Shown: positions 28,449 through 38,010 of the stretch, one piece after another
Layout of the letters: the number at the start of each line of letters is the position of its first letter
Position numbering within the stretch: position 1 is the stretch's first letter
Origin: Micrococcus porci
GTDB taxonomy: Bacteria; Actinomycetota; Actinomycetes; Actinomycetales; Micrococcaceae
Reading direction: 5' to 3'
Length of the DNA: 64,000 nt
NCBI RefSeq assembly: GCF_020097155.1
Contig: NZ_CP083691.1
Span: 1,178,001 to 1,242,000, forward strand
Program-made: the position numbers and the translations under genes
The notes under the pieces: model-generated
The model's database searches: none
Told to the model about the DNA's origin: nothing
The model's input: the letters and a program-made list of their open reading frames with translations, nothing else

Positions 28449-30256
28449 TCCCGCCCGCCCAGGGCCCGACGCACGGCGTCGGCGTCGGCCCGCACCCGGT
28501 CGGCCTCGGCGTGCTCGCCCAGCGCCGCCAGGCACTGCTGCAGCCCGGTGAGCGCCCCGAGCCGCACGAGGTCGGAGTGGGTGGACTCGCTGACGAGCCG
28601 GAACAGGGTGGCCGCCTGCTCGGGGCGCCCGTCCTCGGCGACCACGTGGGCGGCGAAGAGCTCGGCCTGCGCGGCGCCGGAGGGGTCGCCGGCGTCGGTG
28701 AAGAGGTCCGCGGACGTCAGCGCGGCGGACACGGCGTCGTCGCCCCGGTGGAGCGCCCAGAGGGAACGGGCGCGCGTGTCCAGGTAGTCGGCCTTCTGCC
28801 AGGCGGCGCCGGAGCCCTCCGCCAGGGCGATGGCCTCGTCGATGAGCTCCAGGCCGTCGCCCCGGCCGGTCTCGCAGCGCAGGTAGCCGAGGGCGTGGAG
28901 GGCGGAGGCGAGCACCGCGGAGTCGCCCTCGGACCGGCGGGCGGCGTCCACGGCCTGCTCGAACAGGTCGAGGGCGCCGGCGTGGGCGGCGTCGTGCGGG
29001 TCCCGGTGGCACAGGGCGCCGGCGGCCAGGAGGGTGTGGGCGGCGTCGGCGTGGTGGCCGCGCCGCGTGAACAGCTCCGCGGCCTCCCGCCACAGCGGCA
29101 GCGCCTCGGAGGGGCGGTCCAGCTCGTGGCACGCGTGGCCGAGGTCCACGAGGGCGCGGGCCTGCGCCGCCTCGTCGCCCGCGGCGGCCTCCCGGCGGAC
29201 CAGCGCGGTGAGCACCGGTTCCGCCTCCTCCGCGCGCCCCGCGATCAGCAGCTGGTGCGCCCACCAGTAGGCGAGTGACGGCGCCTCGGGCGCCTCCGCC
29301 TTCTCCGCATGCACGCACGACAGCTCCCAGGCGGCCACCGCGAGGTCCTGCCGGTCCGCGCGGGCCCCGGCCACCCGCCCCACGAGCGCCGCCGCCGAGG
29401 CCGCCCCGCGCCGCAGCCCGGCCCGGCTCATGGCCTCGGCGGCGCGCAGGGCGAAGTCCAGGGCAGCCTCGGGCCGGTCCTGGCCGTGCGCCGCCAGGGC
29501 ACGCACCAGCGTCGCCGAGGCGCGCACCACGGCCGCGCACGGGCGGGCGAGGACGGCGCGGGCGGCGTCGTCGGAGGCCCGGTGCTCCTCCCGCCACAGG
29601 TGCAGGCGGGCCAGCATCAGCAGGGCGTGCGGCTCGGCGGCCTCCCCGAGGACGACGCCGGCCGTCTCCTGTGCGCGGATCACGGCCAGGGCCTCCTCGG
29701 CGGCCTCGAGGGCGGCGTCCAGGTCGTGCGCCTGGACCCGCTGCGCGCACAGCGCCAGCAGGGCGTCCGGGAGGACGGTGTCCTCGAGCGCGGCCGGGTC
29801 CGCGGTGATCCGCCCGCGCTCGTCCTCGGCGACGCCGGCCAGCACCGTGGCCTCGAACGCGTCCGGCTCGCGGAGCAGGCTCGCCCCGAGCTGGACCTCC
29901 AGGTCCGCCTGCCGGGGCCGGCCGAGGCGGCGCAGCAGGTCGGCGCGGCGGGCCGTCCACTCCTCGAGCGCGGGCTCGTCACCGGCATGGGCGGCGGCGG
30001 TGGCCCGCAGGCGCAGCAGGGCCAGGCGCAGGGCGGGGTCCTGGCCTCCGGGAGCGTCGAGCCCGTCCTCCGCGGCCCGGGCGGCGGACGCCGGGTCCTC
30101 GCGCAGCAGCGCCTCCAGGGCGCGCTCCCGCAGCGACGGGGCGTCCGAGCCCGCGGGGAGCGGGAGGGCGGCGTCGTCGCGGGCGGCCGCCAGCAGCGCC
30201 TCGACCGCGGCCAGCGGGTCGCGGCCGGCCAGGAGGGCGGGGGCGTCCTCGGCCAT
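28445..30256 (-). CDS. Tetratricopeptide-like repeat protein
   Basis: 603 residues composed almost wholly of Ala/Leu/Glu-rich helical pairs. Degenerate TPR units are visible, e.g. 'ALVDLGHACHELDRPSEALPLW', 'ALHALGYLRCETGRGDGLEL' and 'LFTDAGDPSGAAQAELFAAHV'. TPR arrays bind other proteins; no catalytic domain is present, so this is a scaffold or regulatory partner of unknown target. GAGAGGAGCCGCCC precedes the ATG. A minus-strand -10 TACGCT (rc of 30321-30326) is present upstream. Confidence 0.8.
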   Translation of the reverse strand: MAEDAPALLAGRDPLAAVEALLAAARDDAALPLPAGSDAPSLRERALEALLREDPASAARAAEDGLDAPGGQDPALRLALLRLRATAAAHAGDEPALEEWTARRADLLRRLGRPRQADLEVQLGASLLREPDAFEATVLAGVAEDERGRITADPAALEDTVLPDALLALCAQRVQAHDLDAALEAAEEALAVIRAQETAGVVLGEAAEPHALLMLARLHLWREEHRASDDAARAVLARPCAAVVRASATLVRALAAHGQDRPEAALDFALRAAEAMSRAGLRRGAASAAALVGRVAGARADRQDLAVAAWELSCVHAEKAEAPEAPSLAYWWAHQLLIAGRAEEAEPVLTALVRREAAAGDEAAQARALVDLGHACHELDRPSEALPLWREAAELFTRRGHHADAAHTLLAAGALCHRDPHDAAHAGALDLFEQAVDAARRSEGDSAVLASALHALGYLRCETGRGDGLELIDEAIALAEGSGAAWQKADYLDTRARSLWALHRGDDAVSAALTSADLFTDAGDPSGAAQAELFAAHVVAEDGRPEQAATLFRLVSESTHSDLVRLGALTGLQQCLAALGEHAEADRVRADADAVRRALGGRD

Positions 30257-30494
30257 GGGCGGCTCCTCTCAGGTGGCGGTGCGGGGCGGGCGGGGGTGGC
30301 GGGGTCGGGCGGGACTTCCCAGCGTAGCCACGCGGATGCCGGGCCGGTCCGCTGTTCGCCGCGGGCGGGAGACCGTGCGGCAGCCGGGCCGCGCCCGTCG
30401 GGCCGGACCGCTCCCGCCGGCGAGGCCGCGCCTAGACTGGCGGGACCGTCGGCCGGCGTCCCGGCCGGACCCTCCCCAGGACCCAGGAGCCCCC

Positions 30495-30986
30495 GTGAGC
30501 GCAGCCAGCCCCACCGCCGCGAGCACCGCGCCCGGACCGTTCGAGACCCGTGCCGGGGCCTACGCCCTGATCGTCGAGGACGGCCGTGTGCTGATGTCCG
30601 CCTGGGCCGGCCCCACCGGCATCGTGTGGACCCTGCCCGGCGGCGGCATCGAGCTGGGGGAGAGCCCCGAGGAGGCGTGCGTCCGCGAGGTCGAGGAGGA
30701 GACCGGCCACACCGCCGAGCTCACCGGCCTGCTCGGCGTCACCACGGGCACCATCCCCGTCGAGCGCCGCCTCCGCGGGGAGCCCCTGCCGCTCCTCACC
30801 GTCCAGGTCCTCTACACCGCGCGCCTGACCGGGGGCGTCCTGCGCCCCGAGGCCGACGGCTCCTCCGTGGACGCCGCCTGGTTCGCGCTCGACGGGCTCG
30901 CGGACGTGCGCACCTCCGCCTGGGTGGACCGCGCCCTCGCGCTCGCTGGGCTCGCCGCGGACGACGCCGCCGGGACCGCCCGATGA
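30495..30986 (+). CDS. NUDIX hydrolase
   Basis: 163 residues. The Nudix box is intact: 'GGGIELGESPEEACVREVEEETG' follows GX5EX7REUXEEXGU and coordinates Mg for hydrolysis of a nucleoside diphosphate-linked substrate. Leading 15 residues are Ala/Thr/Pro-rich. A TAGACT box at 30433-30438 may be the -10. The stop overlaps the next gene by four bases. Substrate unknown. Confidence 0.92.
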   Translation: MSAASPTAASTAPGPFETRAGAYALIVEDGRVLMSAWAGPTGIVWTLPGGGIELGESPEEACVREVEEETGHTAELTGLLGVTTGTIPVERRLRGEPLPLLTVQVLYTARLTGGVLRPEADGSSVDAAWFALDGLADVRTSAWVDRALALAGLAADDAAGTAR

Positions 30987-32179
30987 CCCGCCCCGCCGAG
31001 CGCCCCCGGACGTCGCGGGTTCGCGCCGCCGCCGGCGCGTCGGCCCTTTCCCTCGCGCTGGCGCTGTCCGGCTGCGGCGCCCCGCGCGCCGGGGCCCCGG
31101 CGGACCCGACCGGCGCGCCCGTGACGGTCGTGCACACGTCCGACCCGCTGGACTCGGCGGTGGCCGCCGTCGTCGCCCGCCACCTGCGCCACCGCGGCCA
31201 CCCGGTGACCCTCGAGGACGCCGGTGACGCGACCCCCTGGTCCGCGGCCGCCGGGGACACCGTGGCCGTGGTGGACACCCTGCGCCTGGCCCTGCAGGCC
31301 GACCCTGCGGCCGTGCTCCCGCCCGAGCCCGAGGACGCCGCGGCCTCCCGTGCCGCCGCCGCCCCCACCCCGAGCGAGTCCAGCCTGGAGCCGATCGACC
31401 CCTCGGCGCCGGCCCGCGTGCCCGCCACCGGGTCGGCGACCCCCAGCCCCACGCCCCTGGCCTCGGGCCTGCCCGCGGCCGACGCCGACGCGGCACAGGC
31501 GGTCGTGGACGCCGCCCTGTCCCGCGTCGCGGCCGGGGCAGACGCCGCGGCGCCCACCCCTGCCGCCTCCCGCTCCGCGGCGACGCCGACGGGTCCGTCC
31601 CCCCGCGTGCTCGCCGACTCCGCCGGCACCCTGCGCCTGGCCGCGGTGGTCACCGCGACCACCGCCTCTCGCGAGGGCCTCGACTCGATCGACGACCTCG
31701 ACGGCCGCTGCGGCGACCTCACGCTCGCCGTCCCCGCGGCGCTGGCCGCGGCCGTCTCCGACGGGCTCCTGGCCCACCGCCTCGACGACTTCGCGGGCTG
31801 CCGGCCGGCGGACTGGCGCACCGATGCCGCCGACGTCGGCCCCGCCGTCGTCGCCGACGCCGCCCAGGTCGGGCTGACCTACCGCACCGACCCGGACATC
31901 CCGCCCAACGGCCTCGTCCTGCTCGAGGACCCGGACCGGGTCCTGCCGGAGGGGCGGATCGCCGTCGTCGGCGAGCGCGAGACCCTGGACGACGACGCGC
32001 AGTCCGCGCTGGGCGAGGTCATGGACCGCCTGGACGACGACGGCATCGCCGAGCTCGCGCGCCTCACCGAGGGCGGCGACGCGCTGCCCGCGGACGAGGC
32101 GGCCCAGTACTGGCTGGTCTCCCAGAGGCTGGAGGACGCCCCGGAGGACTGGGTCGTTCCGGCCGACCCCTGGTTCTGA
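30983..32179 (+). CDS. Substrate-binding-like lipoprotein (OpuAC-like)
   Basis: 398 residues. Signal peptide with lipobox LSGC near residue 31. 'VTVVHTSDPLDSAVAAVVARHLRHRGHPVTLED' (core SAVAAVVARHLRHRG) resembles the start of glycine betaine/choline binding proteins, and the C-terminal half contains 'IDDLDGRCGDLTLAVPAAL', 'VVADAAQVGLTYRTDP' and 'RIAVVGERETLDD'. Between them lies a long Ala/Pro/Thr/Ser insertion (about 115-205) not normal for the family. No permease genes are adjacent. ATG overlaps the NUDIX stop. Confidence 0.65.
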   Translation: MTRPAERPRTSRVRAAAGASALSLALALSGCGAPRAGAPADPTGAPVTVVHTSDPLDSAVAAVVARHLRHRGHPVTLEDAGDATPWSAAAGDTVAVVDTLRLALQADPAAVLPPEPEDAAASRAAAAPTPSESSLEPIDPSAPARVPATGSATPSPTPLASGLPAADADAAQAVVDAALSRVAAGADAAAPTPAASRSAATPTGPSPRVLADSAGTLRLAAVVTATTASREGLDSIDDLDGRCGDLTLAVPAALAAAVSDGLLAHRLDDFAGCRPADWRTDAADVGPAVVADAAQVGLTYRTDPDIPPNGLVLLEDPDRVLPEGRIAVVGERETLDDDAQSALGEVMDRLDDDGIAELARLTEGGDALPADEAAQYWLVSQRLEDAPEDWVVPADPWF

Positions 32180-32273
32180 CGCCGCCCCGGTCCTGCGTGC
32201 GGGGGCTCCCCGGGGGGACGACGCACGGGCGTCGCTTCCGGCCGCAGACGGGCGACGGTGCCAGAATGGGCCA

Positions 32274-33512
32274 ATGGCACCCAGCACTCCCCGCGAATTC
32301 CGCCAGTCCTCCAAGCTGCTGAACGTGCGCTACGACGTGCGCGGCCCCATCCTGGAGGAGGCCCAGCGCATGGAGGCCGCCGGCCACCGCATCATGAAGC
32401 TGAACATCGGCAACCCCGCGCCGTTCGGCTTCGAGGCGCCGGACGCGATCCTCCAGGCCATGTACCAGCACCTGCCCCACGCGCAGGGCTACTCCGACTC
32501 CAAGGGCATCTACTCGGCCCGCACCGCGGTGTCCCAGTACTACGAGTCCCGCGGCATCCGGGACATCTCCGTGGACGACGTGTTCATCGGCAACGGCGTG
32601 TCCGAGATGATCACCATGGTCCTGCAGGCGCTCGTGGACGACGGCGACGAGATCCTCGTCCCGTCCCCGGACTACCCGCTGTGGACGGGCGCGACCACGC
32701 TCTCCGGCGGCAGGGCGGTGCACTACCGGTGCGTCGAGGAGGAGGGCTGGGCCCCGGACCTCGAGCACCTGGAGTCGCTGATCACCGAGCGCACCAAGGG
32801 CCTCGTGATCATCAACCCGAACAACCCCACCGGCGCGGTCTACTCCCGCGAGGTGCTCAACGGCGTCGTGGACATCGCGCGCCGGCACAACCTGGTGCTG
32901 CTCGCGGACGAGATCTACGAGAAGATCACCTACGACGGCGCCCGCCACATCAACGCGGCCGGCCTGTCCGACGACGTCCTCACCCTCACGTTCTCCGGCC
33001 TGTCCAAGGCGTACCGCGTGGCCGGGTACCGCTCCGGCTGGGTGGCTGTCTCCGGCCCGAAGCACCGCGCGAAGGACTTCCTCGAGGGCCTGACCCTGCT
33101 CTCCAACATGCGGATGTGCGCCAACGTGCCCGCGCAGCACGCCATCCAGGTGGCCCTGGGCGGGTACCAGTCCATCGAGGACCTGATCCTGCCGGGCGGG
33201 CGCCTGCTGGAGCAGCGCAACCTCGCGCAGAAGCGCCTGAACGACATCCCCGGCGTCTCCGTGCAGCCCGCCCACGGCGCGCTCTACCTGTTCCCGCGCC
33301 TGGATCCCGAGGTCTACGCGATCGACGACGACGAGAAGTTCGTGATCGAGCTGCTCCAGGCCAAGAAGATCCTCGTCTCGCACGGCGGGGCGTTCAACTA
33401 CCCGCAGCCGGACCACTTCCGCCTGGTGACCCTGCCGAGCGTGAAGGACCTGGACATCGCACTGGATCGACTCGAGGACTTCCTCGAGGACTGGAGGGAA
33501 CGCCGTGGCTGA
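32274..33512 (+). CDS. PLP-dependent alanine-type aminotransferase
   Basis: 412 residues, fold type I. 'KLNIGNPAPFGFEAPD' near the start, 'NGVSEMITMVLQAL', 'PDYPLWTGATTLSGG', 'INPNNPTGAVYSREVL', 'LADEIYEKITYDG' and the PLP lysine in 'SGLSKAYRVAGYRSGW' match AlaA-like alanine/valine aminotransferases that move amino groups to pyruvate. The C-terminal part has the substrate Arg in 'DHFRLVTLP'. Leaderless: CAGAAT (32262-32267) lies seven bases before the ATG. The end overlaps the PPK2 gene by eight bases. Confidence 0.93.
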   Translation: MAPSTPREFRQSSKLLNVRYDVRGPILEEAQRMEAAGHRIMKLNIGNPAPFGFEAPDAILQAMYQHLPHAQGYSDSKGIYSARTAVSQYYESRGIRDISVDDVFIGNGVSEMITMVLQALVDDGDEILVPSPDYPLWTGATTLSGGRAVHYRCVEEEGWAPDLEHLESLITERTKGLVIINPNNPTGAVYSREVLNGVVDIARRHNLVLLADEIYEKITYDGARHINAAGLSDDVLTLTFSGLSKAYRVAGYRSGWVAVSGPKHRAKDFLEGLTLLSNMRMCANVPAQHAIQVALGGYQSIEDLILPGGRLLEQRNLAQKRLNDIPGVSVQPAHGALYLFPRLDPEVYAIDDDEKFVIELLQAKKILVSHGGAFNYPQPDHFRLVTLPSVKDLDIALDRLEDFLEDWRERRG

Positions 33513-34392
33513 CACGCCTGAGAACCGCTTCACCGAGCCCGTCCGCACCCTGCTGCGCGCCCGTCGCGCGGACGGGGCGCCCGTCGGGCCCGCCGACGTC
33601 GACCCGCACGGCAAGCCGGGGTTCGACGGGGGCAAGTCGGAGGGCAGGGCCGTCCTCGCCGCCCGCTCCGAGCGGCTGGGGCAGCTGCAGGAGCTCCTCT
33701 ACGCCCAGTCCACCCGCGAGGCCGACGGGGGCCTCCCCGCCCCGTCCGTGCTCCTGGTGGTGCAGGGCATGGACACCGCCGGCAAGGGCGGGATCATGCG
33801 CCACGTGGTCGGGCAGATGGACCCGCAGGGCGTGGACGTGCACGCGTTCAAGCGGCCCACCCCGGAGGAGGCGCGGCACGACTTCCTGTGGCGCGTGCGC
33901 CCGCACCTGCCCATGCCCGGCACGCTCTCCGTGTTCGACCGGTCCCACTACGAGGACGTGCTGATCCAGCGCGTGCGCTCCCTGGCCCCGGCCGAGGAGA
34001 TCGAGCGCCGCTACACGGCGATCCGCGAGTTCGAGGCCGAGGCCGTGGCCGCGGGCATCCGCGTGGTGAAGGTGATGCTGCACATCTCCCCGGAGGAGCA
34101 GAAGGCGCGGCTCTCCGAGCGGCTGGAGCGGGCGGACAAGCACTGGAAGTTCAACCCGGGCGACCTCGACGAGCGCGAGCTCTGGGACGAGTACCAGGAG
34201 GCGTACCGGGTGGCCCTGCACCGCACGGACGCCACGGACGCCCCGTGGTTCATCGTGCCCGCCGACCGCAAGTGGTACGCCCGCGTGGCCGTGCAGGAGC
34301 TGATGATCGAGACCCTCGAGGCGATGGGCCTGACCTGGCCCGAGGCCGACTTCGACGTCGCGGCCGCCCGCCGTCGCCTGCTGGCGGGCTGA
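33505..34392 (+). CDS. Polyphosphate kinase 2 family protein
   Basis: 295 residues. Walker A GMDTAGKGG at 88-96, the partner 'VFDRSHYEDVL' (Walker B-like) and lid region 'EQKARLSERLERADKHWKFN' define PPK2 enzymes, which transfer phosphate between polyphosphate and nucleotides. Its single-domain length fits class I or III; direction and nucleotide cannot be told. 'APWFIVPADRKWYARVAV' is the conserved end. GTG at 33505 overlaps the aminotransferase end. Confidence 0.93.
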   Translation: MADTPENRFTEPVRTLLRARRADGAPVGPADVDPHGKPGFDGGKSEGRAVLAARSERLGQLQELLYAQSTREADGGLPAPSVLLVVQGMDTAGKGGIMRHVVGQMDPQGVDVHAFKRPTPEEARHDFLWRVRPHLPMPGTLSVFDRSHYEDVLIQRVRSLAPAEEIERRYTAIREFEAEAVAAGIRVVKVMLHISPEEQKARLSERLERADKHWKFNPGDLDERELWDEYQEAYRVALHRTDATDAPWFIVPADRKWYARVAVQELMIETLEAMGLTWPEADFDVAAARRRLLAG

Positions 34393-34519
34393 GCGCCGCC
34401 GTCGTCGCGATGGGCGGGCAGTGGTGCTCGGACCTTGCCAAGCCCGGGGCCGCGGTGAGTTAATTCATGAACGCCGGGCGCCGCAGAGGCGCGCCGGATC
34501 CGATCCGAAAGGTGGACCC

Positions 34520-35104
34520 ATGACTGAGAACGCTGTCCAGAACGCCCCGCTGACCGGCAAGACCGTCGCGTTCCTCGCGACCAACGGCGTCGAGCAGGTC
34601 GAGCTGACCTCCCCGTGGGAGGCCGTGATCGCCGCCGGCGCGACCCCCGTGCTCGTCTCGCCGGAGTCCGGCACCATCACCGCGATGCAGTCCGACTGGG
34701 ATCACGGCGAGTCCTTCGAGGTGAACACGACGGTGAAGGACGCCAAGGCCGAGGACTTCCACGGCCTCGTGATGCCGGGCGGCACCCTGAACGCGGACGC
34801 CATGCGCGTCAACAAGGACGCGCAGGCGTTTGTGCGTGCCTTCTTCGACCAGCACAAGCCGGTGGCGGCCATCTGCCACGCCCCGTGGACCCTGATCGAG
34901 GCCGGCGTCGTGGACGGTCGCCGTCTGACCAGCTACGCGTCCCTGGAGTCCGACCTGAAGAACGCGGGCGCCCAGTGGGTGGACGAGGAGGTCGTCGTGG
35001 ACAACGGGCTGACCACCTCGCGCTCCCCGGAGGACCTCGACGCCTTCAACGCCAAGCTCGTGGAGGAGCTGGGCGAGGGCAAGCACGAGGACCAGACCGC
35101 CTGA
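34520..35104 (+). CDS. DJ-1/PfpI family protein (type 1 glutamine amidotransferase-like)
   Basis: 194 residues. Nucleophile elbow 'AAICHAPW' gives Cys119-His120, with Glu25 in 'NGVEQVEL' nearby and 'GLVMPGGTLNAD' before it, as in YhbO/PfpI stress proteins that remove glyoxal adducts or act as peptidases. CCGAAAGGTGG precedes the ATG. The upstream 127 bases contain TTGCCA (34435-34440) and TTAATT (34460-34465), a possible promoter with a wide spacer. Confidence 0.92.
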   Translation: MTENAVQNAPLTGKTVAFLATNGVEQVELTSPWEAVIAAGATPVLVSPESGTITAMQSDWDHGESFEVNTTVKDAKAEDFHGLVMPGGTLNADAMRVNKDAQAFVRAFFDQHKPVAAICHAPWTLIEAGVVDGRRLTSYASLESDLKNAGAQWVDEEVVVDNGLTTSRSPEDLDAFNAKLVEELGEGKHEDQTA

Positions 35105-35125
35105 CCGACGTCGGGCGCGAGTCGC

Positions 35126-35158
35126 GCGGGGGCGGGGGCCGATGGCCCCCGCCCCCGC
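35126..35158. terminator. Bidirectional terminator hairpin
   Basis: A perfect 15-bp stem (35126-35140 with 35144-35158) around a three-base loop, directly between the convergent PfpI-type gene and xseB, followed on the plus strand by a TTTCTC run. Confidence 0.85.
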
Positions 35159-35207
35159 CGTTTCTCGAACGAAAGCGTGGCGGAGGCCGCCGTTTCTCGA
35201 ACGAAAG
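35157..35207. repeat. Two exact 19-bp direct repeats (GCCGTTTCTCGAACGAAAG)
   Basis: Copies at 35157-35175 and 35189-35207, period 32. Each contains the partly palindromic TTTC-TCGAAC-GAAA, close to a LexA-like TCGAAC half site. It lies after the terminator in a convergent gap, just beyond the xseB stop. Function unknown; could be a dispersed short repeat. Confidence 0.8.
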
Positions 35208-35218
35208 TGGGGGCGGGG

Positions 35219-35485
35219 TCAGTCGGCGTCGGGGGCGGCCTCGCCGCGCACCTGGTCGAGGCGGGCGCGGGCGCCGTCCAGCCAGGCCTGGCAGCGGTCG
35301 GCCAGCGCCTCCCCGCGCTCCCACAGGGCCAGGGACTCCTCGAGGCCGGCGCCACCGGCCTCCAGCTGGCCCACGACTTCCACGAGCTCGGCCCGCGCCT
35401 GCTCGTAGCTCATGCGGGCCACGTCCGAGGTGTCGGCGGACGTGAACCCCCCGACGGCCGTTCCCTGCTGCTCCTGCTCGCTCAT
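35219..35485 (-). CDS. xseB: Exodeoxyribonuclease VII small subunit
   Basis: 88 residues, the usual size. 'MSYEQARAELVEVVGQLEAGGAGLEESLALWERGEALADRCQAWL' (core LESLALWERGE-type helix) is diagnostic of XseB, which coats the XseA catalytic subunit of ExoVII. The first 25 residues are polar. Its ATG overlaps the xseA stop by four bases (ATGA). Confidence 0.95.
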   Translation of the reverse strand: MSEQEQQGTAVGGFTSADTSDVARMSYEQARAELVEVVGQLEAGGAGLEESLALWERGEALADRCQAWLDGARARLDQVRGEAAPDAD

Positions 35486-36774
35486 GCGTCCTCCTGGGTG
35501 GGGCTGGGGGTCTCGACGGGGGTGACGTCCGTGACGTAGGCCTCGATCCGGCCGGCGGCCACGAGCACGTCCAGGTCGTCGCCGGGGGTGACGTCCTCCG
35601 CGCGGCGGACGACGTGGCCCGCATGCTGGACCACGGCGTAACCGCGGTCCAGGGTCTGCTGGGGGGAGAGCGCGCGCACCTGTGCCCGCAGCGCGGACAC
35701 GGCGTCCGCCTCCCGGGCGAGCCGGTGCCCGAGGGCCACCCGGCCCCGCTCCTGCCAGCGGCCGAGGTCCTCGGTGCGGGTGTCCACCATCACGTGCGGG
35801 TGGGCGAGCACGGGCCGGGAGCGCAGGGCGGCCAGAGCGTCGGCCTCCCCGCGCACGCGGCGCTCCACCGCCCCCGCCAGCCGGAGCCGGGCCTCGCGGA
35901 TGCCGACGGACTCCTGGGCAGCGTCCGGGACGATGCGCTTCGCGGCGTCCGTGGGGGTGGAGGCGCGCAGGTCCGCGACGTCGTCGAGCACCGGCCGGTC
36001 CGCCTCGTGCCCGATGGCCGAGACCACGGGGGTGCGGGCCGCGGCCACGGCGCGCACGAGGGCCTCATCCGAGAACGGCAGTACGACCTCCTCCAGGGCC
36101 CCGCCGCCGCGGGCGATCACGATCACCTCGACCTCCGGCCGCGCGTCGAGCTCGGCGAGGGCCGCCGCCACCTGGCGCGGAGCGTCCGGGCCCTGGACGG
36201 CGACCTCGCGGACCTCGAACACCGCCGCCGGCCAGCGCAGGTGCGTGTTGCGGACGACGTCCTTGAGCGCGTCCGAGTCCCGCCCGGTGATCAGGCCGAT
36301 GACCCCGGGCAGCACGGGCAGCTGCCGCTTCCGGGCGGGGGAGGTGAGCCCCTCCTCGGCCAGGCGGCGACGCAGCAGCTCGACGCGGGCGAGCAGGTCA
36401 CCCAGGCCCACGGGGCGCATCTCCTGCACCACCATGGACAGCCGCCCGCCCTTGACCCAGAAGTTGGGCTTCACCCGCGCGACCACGCGCGAGCCCTGCT
36501 GGACGGACGGGTCGATGCCCGCGGCGACCGCGCGCCAGGCCGTCAGCGGCAGGGAGACCTCCTCCTCGAGGTCCCGCATCGTCATGTACAGATTGCCGCG
36601 GTTGTTCTTGTGCTCGATCAGCTGGCCCTCGATCCACGTGGCCGGCGCGCGCTCGATGTGCAGCTTCAGGTTCTCGGAGAGCCGGTGCAGGGGCCAGGGC
36701 CGCTCCGGGGACGTCTCCGAGGCCGTGGCGGGCACGACGACGGTCCCCTCCTCACGCGCTGCGCTCTCCTCCAC
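35482..36774 (-). CDS. xseA: Exodeoxyribonuclease VII large subunit
   Basis: 430 residues from GTG 36774, which has an AGGAGG four bases upstream. An upstream in-frame GTG at 36864 would add 30 residues with low-quality sequence. OB-fold at about 30-125 ('WIEGQLIEHKNNRGNLYMTMRD'; core HKNNRGNLYM) then the catalytic core with 'VIGLITGRDSDALKDVV', 'VIARGGGALEEVVLPFSDEALVRAV' and 'VVSAIGHEADRPVLDDVADLRASTPTDAA' (core IGHEADRP...TPTDAA). Degrades single-stranded DNA in repair together with XseB. Confidence 0.95.
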   Translation of the reverse strand: MEESAAREEGTVVVPATASETSPERPWPLHRLSENLKLHIERAPATWIEGQLIEHKNNRGNLYMTMRDLEEEVSLPLTAWRAVAAGIDPSVQQGSRVVARVKPNFWVKGGRLSMVVQEMRPVGLGDLLARVELLRRRLAEEGLTSPARKRQLPVLPGVIGLITGRDSDALKDVVRNTHLRWPAAVFEVREVAVQGPDAPRQVAAALAELDARPEVEVIVIARGGGALEEVVLPFSDEALVRAVAAARTPVVSAIGHEADRPVLDDVADLRASTPTDAAKRIVPDAAQESVGIREARLRLAGAVERRVRGEADALAALRSRPVLAHPHVMVDTRTEDLGRWQERGRVALGHRLAREADAVSALRAQVRALSPQQTLDRGYAVVQHAGHVVRRAEDVTPGDDLDVLVAAGRIEAYVTDVTPVETPSPTQEDA

Positions 36775-36935
36775 GCGGCCTCCTGCTCCTCGTCCTGCCC
36801 CCGCGGCGGGGGTCCGCTCCTGACACGGGGCGCTCGCCCCGGGCCTGCGTCCAGAGTCTGTCACTACCCTCGGACACCGTAACCCGCCGCGCCGGAGCCC
36901 TCCGCGTGCGGCCCCTGACCCGTGGAAGGCGGCCC

Positions 36936-38000
36936 ATGCGCTCCCTGCTCTCTCTGCTCTCCGCGGTCCTCGCGGCGCTGCTGGCCGTGCTCGCCACCGC
37001 CGGCGCCCTCGTGGACCGCACGGCCCACCAGCCGGACACCGTGCGGCAGGTGGCCGAGCGCATCGCCGCCGACGACGCCGTCCGCGCGGCCGTGCCCCGG
37101 GCGGTCACCGACTCGATCGAGGGCGCCGTCCCCGAGTCCGTCCCTGCCCCGCTCACCCAGCTGGCCCAGGACATCGTGCGCCCGATCGCTGAGGACGTGG
37201 CCAAGGACCCGGACGTGGCCACCGGCTTCGCGGACACCGCGGACGAGGCCCGCCGGGCCTGGCTGATGGACCTGGAGCGCGCCCGTGACGGCGGGGAGCA
37301 CGCTCCCGGCGGAGAGTTCCGCATCCCCTTCGGGCCGGTCGCCCAGTCCGGCGTCGCCTCGGCCGTCGGGGACCTGGAGACGCGGCTGCGCTCCGATCAG
37401 CTGAACCTGCCGGGGCAGTCGATCGTCGAGGCGATCGTCGGCGTGGACGTGGGCACCTGGGCCGCGGACACCCTCGTGAAGCCCCTCTACGACCGCGCCG
37501 CCGAGCTGCGGGACAGCACCGACCTGACCATGACCGTCCGGGTGGACGCGCTCGCGGGCACGGACCGGGCCACGGTGGCGCGCTGGGTGGACGCGTCCGC
37601 GCACTGGCGGTGGGCAGCCGGCGGCTCGGTCCTGGCGCTCGTCGCCTCCCTGCTGCTCGCCCGCCGGGGCCGTCGCGGGCTGGCCCTCGCGGTCGCCGGG
37701 GTCACGGTGCTGCTGGCCGTCCTCCTGGCCTCGTCCGCCGTGGACTCCTCCCGGTGGTCGCTGGCCGCGCCCGACGGCGCCACCGGCGGGGTGGCCGCGC
37801 TGGCACGGGCCGCGGAGGCCGCGTTCCGCCCCGCGGTCGCGGACGTCCTGGCGCCCTGGCTGGGCGGGCTGACCACGTGGGGCACGGTGGCCCTGCTGGC
37901 GGGTCTGGTGCTCATGGCGATCGAGGTCCTTGCCGGGCCCGTGCGCCGCAGACTGGCCCGCACCCGTCCCAGCGGGACCGGCTCGCACACGGGCCGATAG
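36936..38000 (+). CDS. Hypothetical integral membrane protein
   Basis: 354 residues from ATG 36936 (GGAAGG upstream); GTG 36906 is an alternative ten residues earlier. One N-terminal helix, an external domain of about 190 residues with '[22 protein letters not shown]' and '[16 protein letters not shown]', then three helices at about 237-255, 262-280 and 320-340 and a basic tail. Resembles actinobacterial membrane proteins of unknown function found beside xseA/ispH. No enzymatic motif is seen. Confidence 0.75.
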   Translation: MRSLLSLLSAVLAALLAVLATAGALVDRTAHQPDTVRQVAERIAADDAVRAAVPRAVTDSIEGAVPESVPAPLTQLAQDIVRPIAEDVAKDPDVATGFADTADEARRAWLMDLERARDGGEHAPGGEFRIPFGPVAQSGVASAVGDLETRLRSDQLNLPGQSIVEAIVGVDVGTWAADTLVKPLYDRAAELRDSTDLTMTVRVDALAGTDRATVARWVDASAHWRWAAGGSVLALVASLLLARRGRRGLALAVAGVTVLLAVLLASSAVDSSRWSLAAPDGATGGVAALARAAEAAFRPAVADVLAPWLGGLTTWGTVALLAGLVLMAIEVLAGPVRRRLARTRPSGTGSHTGR

Positions 38001-38010
38001 CATGGACGGC

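Noticed and set aside
36775..36864. Longer start for xseA at GTG 36864
   Set aside because: The extra 30 residues are low-complexity and unlike XseA; GTG 36774 has an AGGAGG at the right distance.
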